Source: Botryotinia globosa
Lineage: Eukaryota; Ascomycota; Leotiomycetes; Helotiales; Sclerotiniaceae
Direction: 5' to 3'
NCBI GenBank assembly: GCA_014898425.1
Contig: RCSZ01000010.1
Span: 186,001 to 250,000, forward strand
Length of the DNA: 64,000 nucleotides
The notes under the pieces are model-generated. The model was not told where the DNA came from. It searched no databases and worked only from the letters and a program-made list of their open reading frames with translations. Every line of letters begins with the position of its first letter. The stretch's first letter is position 1. The position numbers and the translations under genes are program-made. Below are positions 1-12,230 of this stretch, in pieces.

Positions 1-32
1 ACTCAATAATATTCAAAATATCCTTGTTTTAT

Positions 33-61
33 ATAATTTTGTTAAATTTGAGTAAAATTAT
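33..61. repeat. AT palindrome-like motif, copy 1 of 3
   Basis: A 29-nt motif starting ATAATTTTG and ending AAAATTAT, with the centre TAAATTT, lies here. A near-identical copy is at 1906-1934 and a shorter, more diverged copy at about 4772-4798. The arms ATAATTTT and AAAATTAT are reverse complements. In DNA this AT-rich, chance similarity is possible, but the shared core is longer than expected from simple A/T runs. It may be a remnant of a repeated element end. Confidence 0.35.
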
Positions 62-149
62 ATATTGAATTTAATATATAATAAAAAAAATTAAGAAATA
101 ACTAGATATCTAGCTTTATTATAAAAATCTGAGGATATAACAAAAAAGG

Positions 150-900
150 TTTTCAAAAACTTTAAGAAAAAAGCTCTCAGATTTTATATTCGCAATGATT
201 ATTTTTTCAAGATTGGTATAAAGTATTTACTTTCTAAAAAAATGATCGATAATAAGATGGAATAAATTGCCCTTATCAATAACCTATATAAAGCCTACAG
301 TTATAAAGGAATAAAAAGTATTTTCGATAAGGTATCGTAATTATACTATTAAACAAAGATATACAATATTATCAAGAAATTTGTTAATTCCTGTTCAAAT
401 TATTAATTACAATAATCAAACCTCCAGAAAGAACTTTTATATTCGATATAAATAAGTATATATTAGTAAAAATATAGATTAGATATTATATATATATCCC
501 CAGATAATAACTACAAATATCTGGTATTTTTTAAAAATAATCTATCAGGATAAATAAAAAGGAAAGCTCTTCGAAATATAATTTTATAAATAATAATTGT
601 TTTTATATAGTTTATTATTTGTTATCATTCCATTTTTAATAAAATTTTGATAAATAGTGGTTTAAAGAATAAAATATATATAATGTATTTTTTAAAAAAA
701 TATAATATTCAATAGATGTAAATCTTTACATACAACTCTAAAATAAACAGTCAAATTAAACGAGGTTACAGATCTATTACTAATAAATTGTTTAAAATAA
801 TGAATAGAAAAGAAGGATAATTGAAATACCTTGATATAATATTATTTATTGATAAGGTTACAATACACTGATTGATTAATCTTATCCCATTTTATATAAT
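150..900 (+). pseudogene. Ty3/gypsy integrase relic (RIP-degraded)
   Basis: Reading one plus-strand frame through its stops gives the landmarks of a fungal Ty3/gypsy integrase in the right order. First is a tract corresponding to the HHCC zinc finger, in which both His now read Tyr (YKAYSYKG). Then come IIKKFVNSC, the core segment RLDIIYIP, a spoiled DGGPEN segment (DK, stop, WFKE, stop, N), and NSQIKRGY, where the usual motif is NGxVERGH. The catalytic Glu codon of the DDE triad is AAA (Lys) at 758-760. Many stops interrupt the frame. The reverse transcriptase of this copy would lie to the left of the window. The integrase identity comes from recalled family motifs and was not searched. Confidence 0.72.
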
Positions 901-1649
901 CTATAACTACTATTCGATACTATTTATCGAAACAAAATTTTATATCTAGAGAATTCTTAATTAGAAATCAATAATAATCCAAATAAATTTACTAATATTA
1001 CACCTTTGATAATTAGAAATGTATAATATTAATATAAAAGAAATTATATTTTGTAAAAAACATTATCGTTTGAATAAGAAAGAGTATTTCGATAAGGATA
1101 ATAATATAACAAACAAAAATATCAATTCAGGAGATATTATATTTCAATATAATCTATAATCAAAAATTGATATATTGTATGAAAAAAAACTTATATATCA
1201 ATAACTTAAGTTATATTGAGTAGTAATTGCAAATTCTGATAAGAGTATTTATATCTTAAAAAAAATAAATAGAATCTTAATTAATAAAACCTATTTAGAA
1301 TCTTGTTTTAAAAAATTTATAAAAAGGGAAAAGGAATATTTATCAATTTCAAATAATAATATTAAAGGAAATGACAACTAATTAGATTACAAAGATTTAT
1401 TGAAAGTATTATTAGAACTGCAAAGATTTAATTGTATAAATCAATATTTTAATAATTCGAAAATAATAATTGATTATATACAAACAAATAATATATTGAA
1501 ATTCTTGGATACAATTTCAAAAAATGTTTATTATATATTTATAAAAATCCTAATTATCAGTTTAATAATAAAAACAGTATTTTTCCTTATATAATAAAAA
1601 GAATAATTATTTATAAAATTTCTTTAATAGAAAAAAGTATTTACCTATC

Positions 1650-4600
1650 TTTATTTGGAAAAATAATTTTTCTTTTTTCTTTTTTTTTTTTCAAAAATCA
1701 TTTTTTACATTTTTTTTCTTAATATTATAAAATAAAAAAAACTGTTTATAAGATAAAGATACTTTTTTTTTCTTTTCCAAACATTTTTATTAATCTATAA
1801 TTCTTTTATTCTTTTTATTACTTTCTTTTCTAATCATTTTAACATTTCAATCTTTTATTATTATATACAAAATGATTTCCTTTTATATTTCCTTAAATAG
1901 TCCGTATAATTTTGCTAAATTTTAATAAAATTATTTTTCTTAAAAAACTCTTTCAAAATGTTTAAACAATTTAATAATGAATTGGATTATATTATATAAT
2001 ATTCAGATATTCAATTATAATATATGTGTTATAATGTAATGATAATAATTAGTAATACTCAATTCTCTAATATACTGAAAGCCTTTGAGGTTATACAAAG
2101 ATTTTTGGAAAAACAATAATATATAAAGTTCATTGAATTTAATATATAGGCAAAAGAATAGAAAACTAAAGTAGATATATTGATAAAAATAACTATAATC
2201 CTAATTCTACAGGATAATTTTTATATTAAAATTCATATAACAATAAAGCAAATGAAAATCGATAATGAAATTATTCTTTTTAGAATAAAAAAATCTTGTG
2301 AATTATAACAAAAGGTTATTAACAAAATTCGTACATACTAAAACCACTCACAAAAAGACATAATGTTTATTATAATTTTAATTATATTTTATAATACAAA
2401 ATTTTACAATAAACTTTTTAAACTAACTAGGATTATTATTTTAAAAATTATATTGAAATTAATTAACAGGGAATTTATATACAAACTCTTTAGAGATCCA
2501 AAATCTAAAATTCAAATTAATTGACATCTAATACTCTTCGAATTCAAAATTGTTTTTAGAATTCTAAACAAAAAGTTTTTCAATAAACCCTTTGAATAAG
2601 ATAACAAATAAAAAAGAAAACTTGATTTTTAATATAATATAGTTAGAATATTTAAAGAAGCTAGTACAGATTACTCCAAAGATATTCCTTTTGTTGAAGA
2701 TTCAATTATCGAGTTTTTGCAAGTTTCTTTTCCTTCGTTTTCGGAAGATATCCTTACAAATCTTCAAAAGTAATTAAGATTTGATTTGGTAATAGTAAAT
2801 AAAGATATTGAATCATTTAATAAATATTTAATAAACAAAATTATATCTTAATAAGGTATCCTACCAAAAAATAAAAACAAGGAAGATAAGGATAATAATA
2901 TTAATCAATTCAAAATATACAAATATATAGAAAATATTCTATAATTACAAGATTGATTTCATTTATTGAAGGAAAAGTATATTATAAAACAAATAGATTG
3001 AAGAATAATAATGATATTGATAAACAAAATGCTTGATAATTTTTATAATTATTATCTACATCAATTTGCTAATATTCTTGGGCTCAAAGTTGTATATATA
3101 AGTCAAAAGGATTTATTAAAATATCTTCAATTTCTATATAAACATTAAAACCAAATCAATAATATTTATATCAATAATAAGTACTTCTATTGATTTAAAG
3201 AAAGCATGGTAGTTAGTAAGGAAAGAAGGGTAAAGCTTTTTGATATATTAAAATTCAAATCTATTAAATATAATATTATTATATCTATAATCATTCAAAC
3301 CCCTATTATTGATTTGATTGTGGTTTATAAATTCGGAATGTATAAATCTATAGAATCTGATAAATATCTTTATTTTATTGGAAAAGTCTATATTCCTTTA
3401 ATTCAAAAATTTATAAAAATATACTACCATTATAATCACTATAAGAATATAGAATTCGGATTCGTTTATTACTACTATTATTCCCTAATACAACAAACCT
3501 TCAAACAAAATCTAAAAATCTAACAAATTATTGTATTGCAATGTATAAATCAGGAATTTCGTTTTATTTTTATTTCTTTCCCAATCATCATTATTCAGTT
3601 TAATAAAATCTTCGATTATATATTTATATATAGAAATGTAAAAAAACTTTATATTAAGTATCAATTTAGATATATAAACGATTTCATTGTATATATTATT
3701 TACTTTCAATCTAAAAAGTCAAAATATAAAATAAAATATAACAAAATAAAATCAGAATTGGAATATAAAATAATATAATAGGATTTTGTTGTATTCATCT
3801 TAGGAATGTTTAATAAATTTTTCAAGAAAGATTATTTTCAGAATATTATTTTAAAGAAAGGTTATATGGGGTACACTTATTTAATTATTTCAATACAATT
3901 TGTTAGAAAAGCTAACCGCAATTGGATATTTGTAATTGCAAAGAATTCTATAACATTCAAAATCAGATCTAATAATAAAAATGTTGTTCCTTTTATAATA
4001 TCAATTGTATTATATATTATAATAAGAAGATTTTCAAAGGGCGATTTGAACCCTACATTAGAAAATGAATTGAAATATTAGAATATTAAAAACACACATT
4101 ATAACTTGAAATCTATCTTTAATAAACATATCACCAACAATAGTCAATATAAAATTCCTGAATTCCCAATTGAGTATTACTTAACTGCTCAAAATCCTAT
4201 CGAATAAGTTCTCGTCGATAAACTTCCTTAGAACGATTTGTCTATGTTCAAAAAAACCACTAGACTTCTTTCTATAAATAACAACGAATTCAACATTTGG
4301 TATCAGCATTATACAAAAGATACCAAAAGTTCTCTCTTGCATACTTTTGAGGATATCAAATCTATTGAAAGACATTACAGAAATAAATCGTACTTTACAA
4401 CCTTGAAACAAAACCCAAAAAACAAATATAACAACAAATACTTTGAATCTAATAAAAAAAGAAAAAACAAACCAATCCCATTAAGTAGTAACAATAACAA
4501 AGATAGCCCTGATTTTAAGCAGAATAATGAAGAATCTTTTAGTATTTTAAAAAGCAAAAGATCGAAAAGAATAGCAACTCCTTTGAAAGATAAAGATTAA

Positions 4601-4800
4601 AAAGAAAAAATACAAAAACCCAATTCTCTCTATTGATCCCCAAAAACTCCAAAAAGCTTACAAAAACCTAAAAGGATTCCAAATCCTTTGACTCCCTCCC
4701 AAAGAAATAAAAGAATTCGCCATCAAACTTTTATTAATACTTGATCTTAAAGTTCCGCTAAAAAACTATTTAACTTTATTAAATTTTAGTAAAATTATTT
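1650..4800 (+). pseudogene. Degraded repeat, plus-strand frames, unclassified
   Basis: A/T-rich sequence with several relict plus-strand frames. One of about 44 codons (2639-2770) contains KDIPFVEDSIIEF. Longer ones are at 3206-3523, 3536-3778, 3806-4081 and 4238-4600. The first three run almost head to tail and the last is less degraded, rich in Lys and Asn. They probably come from one former coding region of a mobile element. I do not recognise the protein: there is no reverse transcriptase, integrase or transposase signature that I can point to. Two copies of a short AT motif sit near its edges (1906-1934 and 4772-4798). From 1,660 to 1,830 there is a T-rich, non-coding tract. Confidence 0.4.
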
Positions 4801-4899
4801 TTCTTCTATAATATTTATTGAGTTGATTATATTGAACAAAAACAATATTTGTTTTTTTTCTTTAACCATCTTCCTTCACATTCTCATGCCTAAATTTAT

Positions 4900-5175
4900 T
4901 AATCGAAGCAATCAATATTTCTATATAGAAAGGAATATAAGCGAATCTTTATACTAATCACATAGTTCACTTCTATAGCTAGTATTTATAGCCCTTTTCC
5001 TTATAGTTTAGAAAGAGTAATCAGTTTTTACCCACCAAATTTCTAGTATATTTTGTAAAGCACTATATAGAGCCTCCCCCTCCTCTCCCCTATCTAAGGC
5101 AATACATTACGGTGACTTTCCTATGGTATATACGAAGGATTACTCTATGACCCTACCACCTTCTACTCTTTTACA
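4900..5175. other. Less-degraded patch inside the AT island
   Basis: About 275 bases with visibly more G and C than the flanks. They include a C-rich run near 5,075-5,095 and the segment around 5,105-5,165. The patch ends sharply where the minus-strand reverse transcriptase relic is cut off at about 5,175. No open frame or LTR termini can be defined. It could be part of another element's LTR or untranslated region, or host DNA trapped between insertions. Confidence 0.45.
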
Positions 5176-6560
5176 TTAATAATATAATATTGTTATAGCT
5201 AAATATAAATTGTTTATAGAAATTATAAAACTCTAGAAATAATAATATTTTTTATATTGATTTTAATATTAGCTATTTTATAATTGAATCAATCCTAATT
5301 TAATCTATAGCAATTTCTTTATTTGAGATAATATAGCCTAAGAATTCTATTTTTTTTATATTAAATTGATATTTTTTGAATTTATAGAATAGTTTTTATT
5401 TTAATAGCTTTTTCAAGATTTGTTTTATATAAGATTTATAATCTTTTTTATTTTTCGAGTAGATTAAAATATTATTTAAATATATAATAATTAATTTATT
5501 AATAAATTTTTGTAGGTATTGATTGATGTATATTTAGAAAGTGGTTGAAGTATTATACAAATCGAATAGTAATATTAGATATTCGAATAATTCGAAATAC
5601 ATATGGAAGACTGTTTTCTATTTATTATTTAAATAAATTCTTATTAAATTATAAACCCTATATAAATCAAATTTTATAAATATCTTTATCTTTCTAAGGT
5701 GGTTTAGTATTTTCGAGATAAACAGAATAAAATATTGATTTGATATTATATTACTATTTATATTTTTAAAATCTATGTATGGGTATAATTCCTTGGTGTT
5801 TTTTTTATATACAAATAAAAGCAATGTTTTTATTTCTAATTTTAATAGTTTTATAAATTCTAATGCAAATATTTTTATAATATATTTTTTAAGTACTTTA
5901 AGTTTATATTCAAATAGATTATATAATAATTCAAATTTTGATCAATAATCTTTTTGGAAAATAATTTTGTAATTAATTTCGAGTTTATAGAGTGGTAATT
6001 TTTCTGCTTTTTCTTTATTAAATAATAAAAAATATTTTGAATATATATTTAGGATTTTTCTAAATACTTTTTAGGTAATTATATAATCTATTCTATTATT
6101 ATTTATAAATATTAGGAATAATAATATTATTATAATTATATCCTTTTTTAATATAGTTTTTATTTTCTTAGTTGTATTATATATAAGATTCAAGAAATTA
6201 AATATGTTTAATATAACCTATGATTCTGAATTATTATTGTTAAATACTTTGTTTAATTTTCAATTTATTTTCGGATTATATTATTGAAGTTATAGAAGTT
6301 CGAATATAATATTGCTTATTTTTAATAGCATAATTCTAAATTTTGATAATATATTGTTTTTGATTAATAGATATTCGAAATTGATTTTCTTATAAGTTGA
6401 AATAGATATTGATTTTAAAATGTTTTTGTTTATATTTCTAATTAATAAACAATATATATTTAATTCTTTATATTAAATCTATTTTATTATTTTTAAAAAA
6501 ATGAAATTCGTTGTTATAACAGAATCGATGATTATTATAAATAATATTTTATTTTTATTT
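5175..6560 (-). pseudogene. Ty3/gypsy protease-reverse transcriptase relic
   Basis: Minus-strand translation gives protease then reverse transcriptase. The retropepsin region reads DSVITTNF at 6503-6529, where DSGAT is usual. A spacer follows that still reads NKEKAEKLPLYKLEI. The reverse transcriptase then has LFVYKKNTKELYPYIDFKN, the KIFIKFDLYRVYNLIRI tract, and the catalytic box YLNN at 5471-5482, where the family has YLDD. After that come FLGYIIS-like and FLEFYNFYKQFI segments, the latter just before the frame ends abruptly at about 5,175. RNase H and integrase are missing. Asp-to-Asn at both catalytic positions and stops at former Trp/Gln codons fit RIP. Only 5618-5824 is a clean open frame of 68 codons. 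The family assignment is strong; the exact clade is not determined. Confidence 0.85.
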
Positions 6561-8500
6561 TTATTTATACAAATGATAATTATTATTTGAAAAAAGTTTT
6601 CTATATTTAATAATTAAAGAAAATCTATAGTATTCTTATAACTATAATATTGATATAGTTGGTTTTTTATTCCTATTAATAATTCTATATTATATAATTC
6701 TAATACTACTAATTATTATAATTCCCTTTTTTATATTAAAACTAATATTAATAATATCTTTTCAATTTGATTTGAATATATTGATTATATAATATTAGAT
6801 ATTTGATATTGAGTTATTATTTTTTATATTGGATTTGATAATCAATAATTGTATAAATTCTTATTCTCTCTTATAATAACAACCAAAAATCTTTCTAGAT
6901 TTTTTCTTAATTTGATATAACTTTTTTTAAAATAATTACCCCCCTTTTATTCCAACACTTCTATTATCAAAAAAAATCATTATTTCCTGATTGTTTATTT
7001 TCTCTTCCATTAATTAACTAATTCTTATAATTATTAATCTAATAATCTATTTCTCTATATTTGAAATATATCTTATTTTCTTTATATCTCTTTCTTTATT
7101 CCATTAAAATTTCAAAAAATCTTATCTCTTTTTTCTTTTTCCTATACAAATCATTATTAGATTTAATTAAATTGAGAATATTATATTATATATTTTTATC
7201 TAATTTTCTTTTTTTTTTAAATCTTATTTATTTATTATTAATTGAAAATAATTGCTTTTATATATATAGGAAATTCTCTACATTTTATACTATTATTTTC
7301 AATCCTTCAAATATTATAGATAATACTCCATTATAATTTATATAGATATATAAAAAAATAGATTTAATCAATTTCATAAAATAATATATTATTACTACTT
7401 GATCCTTATATACCTACAAAACATTTTAAAGAATTAATTCGAAATAATTGTTGAAATCTTGTACCATTTGTTTTTCGAATATAATAGCTTTTGCTATTTG
7501 GAGATTAGCTTCTAAACCTATATCGATAAAATTATATTAACTAAACAATTAATCTTTTAAAAGATTCCAATTCTCGAATTTTACAATGATTAAAAGATCG
7601 CTATATAGTTATACTAACATAATTTGTTTTTTAATACCTTCACCAATATAATTTTTTATTAATATTACCTATTATATAATATCGGAGATACCTTTTAATA
7701 TAAAATAATTTTTTAATTTTATAATCTATAGTTTGATATTAATCTTTCCTTCTTTAAAAATTAAAAGTACTTTGATCCTAAATTTATTCCAAAAGAATCC
7801 TGTGAATAATATAAATGGAATATTAACATCAATAATAGTTGATGTATTTCGAATATTTAATAATAACAATCTATTTAATCTTATATCTATAGAGATTTTT
7901 TCATTTATAAAGAATTATAGATTATTAGATTTTATTATATTATTAATCAAAATATTGTATATAGATATTACTAATTAATATTCTATTATTATTATTCTTG
8001 TTTTTCTTTTTTTATTCTTTTCAACTCATATTTCCAATTGTTTTTTTTACTAGATTATAATCTTTTATAATTCTTTTAATATATTTGAATAAGATAAGGA
8101 ATCTTTTTGTCTTATAGCGATTTGATTATTCATATCTTCTTATAAATTAATTTGATAATAACAATTAATAATATTTGATAAATAAAAATATATTAAAATA
8201 AAGATTTCAGATTCGTTTATTTCAAATAATACAAAACTTTTAATTTGATTCTCTTTTCCAAAGCTTATACTAATTCTTTTTTTGAATTGAATTCGAAGAT
8301 TTGGATAATTTGTTTTTTAAAAATTTATATTAACTATTTCCTCGAATCGAATTTAGAGATTCAAATAGTTCATTTCTTTCTCGTTTTGATTTATATTTAT
8401 TTCTAATTGTTTTCCTTATTTGATAGCTTCTTTTATATATACTTTTTTAATTATTGTTTATAAATTGAATAGTACCTTTGGTTTTATTAACCTTTATAAT
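6560..8500 (-). pseudogene. Gag-like region of the same relic
   Basis: This lies directly upstream, on the minus strand, of the protease relic, where gag is expected. Minus-strand frames at about 7,500-7,870 contain a tract reading ILFTGFFWNKFRIKVLLI. It resembles the F-x-G-x-x-x-K-(L/F)-R-x-F-L pattern at the start of fungal gag capsid domains. The rest is too degraded to align by eye. The zinc knuckle usually found at the end of gag was not found. Clean plus-strand frames in this stretch (7061-7336, 7733-7978) are A/T artefacts. Confidence 0.45.
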
Positions 8501-8529
8501 CTTGTATTTCTGATAGCTATTTTTGTTAG

Positions 8530-8900
8530 TTTAATCTATTATATAAAAACCTACGAATAGTTTAGGATTTGTTTAAATAGTATTATAGATTATTATAATT
8601 TTTCTTTAGAAATAATTCAGATTTGTTTTGTATATATTTTATATACAAATAACTCCTATTCAATTCGAGAGGTGATTAATAACTCTATGAGAATTGTGAA
8701 TTGAAAAGGAGTTGTTTTAATAATTTAGTTATTAATAAAGATCTAAAAGGAAGTTGGAAGCGAGGCTTTCAACTTATACTTGAAAAACTAGCTAAAATGG
8801 CTAGTACAGCCGGTCACGTGCATAGAGGGTCCGTGCACCCTCACATATTATATAGAAGATATGTAGTGGTATTAAAATTGATTATAATAATTTATAAAAT
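8530..8900 (-). repeat. LTR-like patch, probable 5' end of the gypsy relic
   Basis: Within the AT island, 8,700-8,880 is strikingly well preserved. It contains mixed-composition sequence with an inverted repeat GAGGGT/ACCCTC at 8825-8842, a CACGTG, and a TATATAA-like box on the minus strand near 8,850. It sits upstream of the gag-like and pol relics in their orientation, which fits a 5' LTR or leader. Near 8,520 the minus strand has TAGCTATCAGAAATAC, loosely like the TGGTATCAGAGC start of many gypsy leaders; I treat that as weak. LTR termini (TG...CA) and a target-site duplication could not be fixed, and no second copy was found in the window. Confidence 0.5.
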
Positions 8901-8979
8901 TGATATCTGGGGGTTGATAATATTTTGTATCGATAATAATAATAAAAGAAAAATTGAAGTTTTTTCGAAATATTAAAAA

Positions 8980-11900
8980 TATAAAAATTGGAAGAAATCC
9001 TTTTGTGAGTTTGGTTATAGCTAGGATGATTCAATTGATTATATATATAGTTGAAAATCTTTTCCTTTAAAGCTTTAGGTATAATTAATTTTTTTTAAAA
9101 ATATATTATATCAGTTTTTATATATAAAATATTTTTTTTTAAATCGAAAAGTAATTTTGTAGTATTGATTTCTAGTTTCTTATTTTTTTCAATTTGTTTG
9201 ATTAATTTAATATATTATGAATCTAATATATATATCTACTTGAATTTCTGTAGTTAAACCTTTCTAATTTATAGTATTGCTATAGAATAAATTATAATAT
9301 CTATTATTTCAATATTATATGTATACTTTGCCTAAATCGATTTCTATTTTTCTATTTCCTTATCAATGATATAAAATCGCAATAAAGTATTTAGTATAAT
9401 GTTAAGGTATTTAGATTTATGCTATATCTTAAAGCGAAATTGAAAAAAATATTCGAAACTTTGCAAATAATAAAGATTTAATTAAATTAAAAAGAATATA
9501 TTTATTAAAATCTAAATTGCAATCTAAATACTTATAGAATAATTTGTGTATATTATTATTGAAAATTTCGATAATTCAATTAGATATTGAATTCTAGAAA
9601 TTATTCAATACAAGTTTGTAATTTCTAATTTTATTAATTAATAATTTAATTCAATGGAAGTGATTAATTATAATAAAAATATAATTAATATAATAAATTT
9701 CTGAATAAATAAATCAATTATGGAGTGATAGATTATATTACTTATTTTTTTCTTAGATGTATTTGTATTGATATATAATCTCTTTTTAAGATTGAAATGA
9801 TATAAGATTGAAGATTTTTTAAAAATAAATTACAATTTAATAAATAAATTTCTTTTTTTAATTATAATATTCTTGAATTTTAAAATTATAATTAATCTTT
9901 TTCTTTTAGTTTTTATAATAGTATTACCTTTATAACTATACAATAAATAATTCAATTAATATTTTCATTATTATAATATTATTAATAATTTTATATAATA
10001 AACTATATATTGTTATAGATAGTTAATAAATCCGAGGTAATATTCTAATTATTTTAAAAATCAAGGAAAGATTAAGGATTAAATAACTAAAAGTTTGTTA
10101 TTTGTAAATGCAAGATTAAAAATATCAATTTTTTAATTAAATAAAGTAATCAAAGGATAAACTAAATAATATTTCTTTAAATTCAAAACAATATTTGTTT
10201 TTTTGAATTACAAAAAAATCTATTAAAGATATATTAAATAATTTTCAAATATATAACTGAAGATAATAATATTATTAATATATATTTGTATAAATTCTCT
10301 TTTTAATTTCAAAATAATATTAATATATTTCTGAATATAAACTAAAGAATTTCTGAAATTTATTATTATATAAATAAATGTTTTTTAATTATAATAAAAT
10401 AATATAATAAAATACTTTTGATATTTCTTCTTGATATATTATTAATAAAAAAAACTAGTATAATCAATTATAGAAATAAAAGAATATTTAGTTATTATTA
10501 TAATAATATCACCTTATATAAAAATCGGATATATATTAGAAATTGTAATATAATTCAATATACAGATATTTATAACTATTTTGTCTTTTTTTAATATGAT
10601 TTCTTTTTTATTGATTATTTTTTTTCAAATATAAAAAACTGGAAAACTAAATAAAATTGATTTTATTATTTATCTAAAACAATCTTATTTGTAAAGTTTA
10701 TTATAGATTTTATTTATTAAACTTTAATCTTTCTAATTTACAAAATAAACTTTTATTTTTCCTAATCTAAATTTCTTTTTTCAATTTTTATACAAATCTA
10801 TTTCTATTTTCTTATTTTTTATTACATTTACAAAACTTTTTCGATCCTTTTAAATTATGAAATTTGTTTTAACTAATTCTTTTAATTGTTATTTCTAATC
10901 TTTATTTTTATAAATTGTAATTTTATTTGATAAAACAAACTTTTATTTAATAATTCCTAAATTATTAATACTTTTTTATTCTAGAATATTATTTACATTA
11001 TTAACTATTTATAAAACAAAAACTATTATAATTGTAAATAATCTTTTTATCAAAAAACATTTTATAAAAATAAAAGTAATAATTAATATCTAAACAAAAT
11101 AATAGATATTAATATTATTGATAATCATTATTATCTGAATATTAAAATCAATAATATTTTCAAATTTCAAATTCCTATGAATTATTATCTTCTTATTTAT
11201 AGGATTTTCAATTATAATAAAATTGAGTGTATTGGATACTAAATATATAAAAAATATAAAATTATCTTATAATAAAGATTTATATATTATATTGTAGATT
11301 GGTAAGGATAATTTATTACTTTTATTATTATTAATAATTACAAATGTTTGTAATTAGAGTAAAATAATAACTTCATTTTTAATATAAATTAGGATTTTTC
11401 TTTCAATCTTATTTGATTGTATTATAATTTTAATTTACAGATTTATATATTAAGGTAGAATCAAAATTCTATTATCAAAATTGATGATTTATCTTTTTGA
11501 TATATTGATATTGTTTTCTATTAGAATCTTTATATCAAATTAATCTACAATATAAATCTTATAATAAAAATAAATAATAATATTATTTGATATTGAAAAA
11601 TAAAAATCTAAATTTACAAATTAACTTATATTATATCTTTAGAAATCGAAACTACAAATATTTATAATCTTTTTTATAATATAAATTTTTATAGTAAAAT
11701 ATATTTCGAATAAAAAGAAATAATTGATTAGATTTATATTGCAATTTATATTGCAATTTATATCAAAACAAATTAAATATACTTTATTTTGAGAATTGCC
11801 TAATAACATTTTGATTTTAATATATCTTCGATTTCTAAAAGTATAATTTAATAGAGATTTATTAGCTTTAATTGTAAAACAAATTATTTGAAGTTTTTAT

Positions 11901-12230
11901 TAAATCAAATGTAAACCTTTAATATCGATTATTATAATGATTTGTTTAGATTGATTAATAAATTGTAAAATTTAAGATATTATATTTGTTGATAAATTGT
12001 TAATCTTAGATTGTATAAAATATTTTGCAAATTTATATTTTCTATATTAATCTTTGAAATAGATATATAACTTATTTTCTATTTGAAAAGCTTTATTGCA
12101 ATTGTAATATTGATATTTGGATTTATTGATTTTAATAATCCGAAATGGCTTTTGATTATTTGATATATATTTAAAATCAAAATTCAAAGAGATAAGCCTT
12201 AATTTCTGATTTCTTTTATAAAAATACAAA
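8980..12230 (-). pseudogene. Second gypsy relic: C2H2-protease-RT-RNase H
   Basis: Minus-strand reading, N to C terminus. A C2H2-like knuckle lies at 12047-12229 (YYNCNKAFQIENKLYIYFKD; the first Cys and the last His read Tyr). Then comes a protease-like tract with FRNRRY and FDINC at 11753-11767, where LDTGC is expected. The reverse transcriptase follows at about 10,450-10,010, with a YIQKYINIIL tract, the box YINN at 10271-10282 for YIDD, and LEYYLGFINYL. RNase H comes last at about 9,990-9,380, with INTNTSK at 9759-9773 for IDxDASK, IIYTNYS for IIYTDHS, and HKSKYLNIILNTLLRF for the usual HKPGxxNxxxDALSR tail. All the altered acidic residues are Asp to Asn. Integrase is absent downstream, because the frame meets the LTR-like patch of the other relic near 8,900. 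Confidence 0.82.

Noticed and set aside
1..60. Possible chromosome end
   Set aside because: No TTAGGG/CCCTAA repeat is seen at the window edge; the island may be subtelomeric or internal.
7733..7978. 81-codon plus-strand frame inside the AT island
   Set aside because: The opposite strand carries the gag-like text of the gypsy relic; this frame is an A/T artefact.
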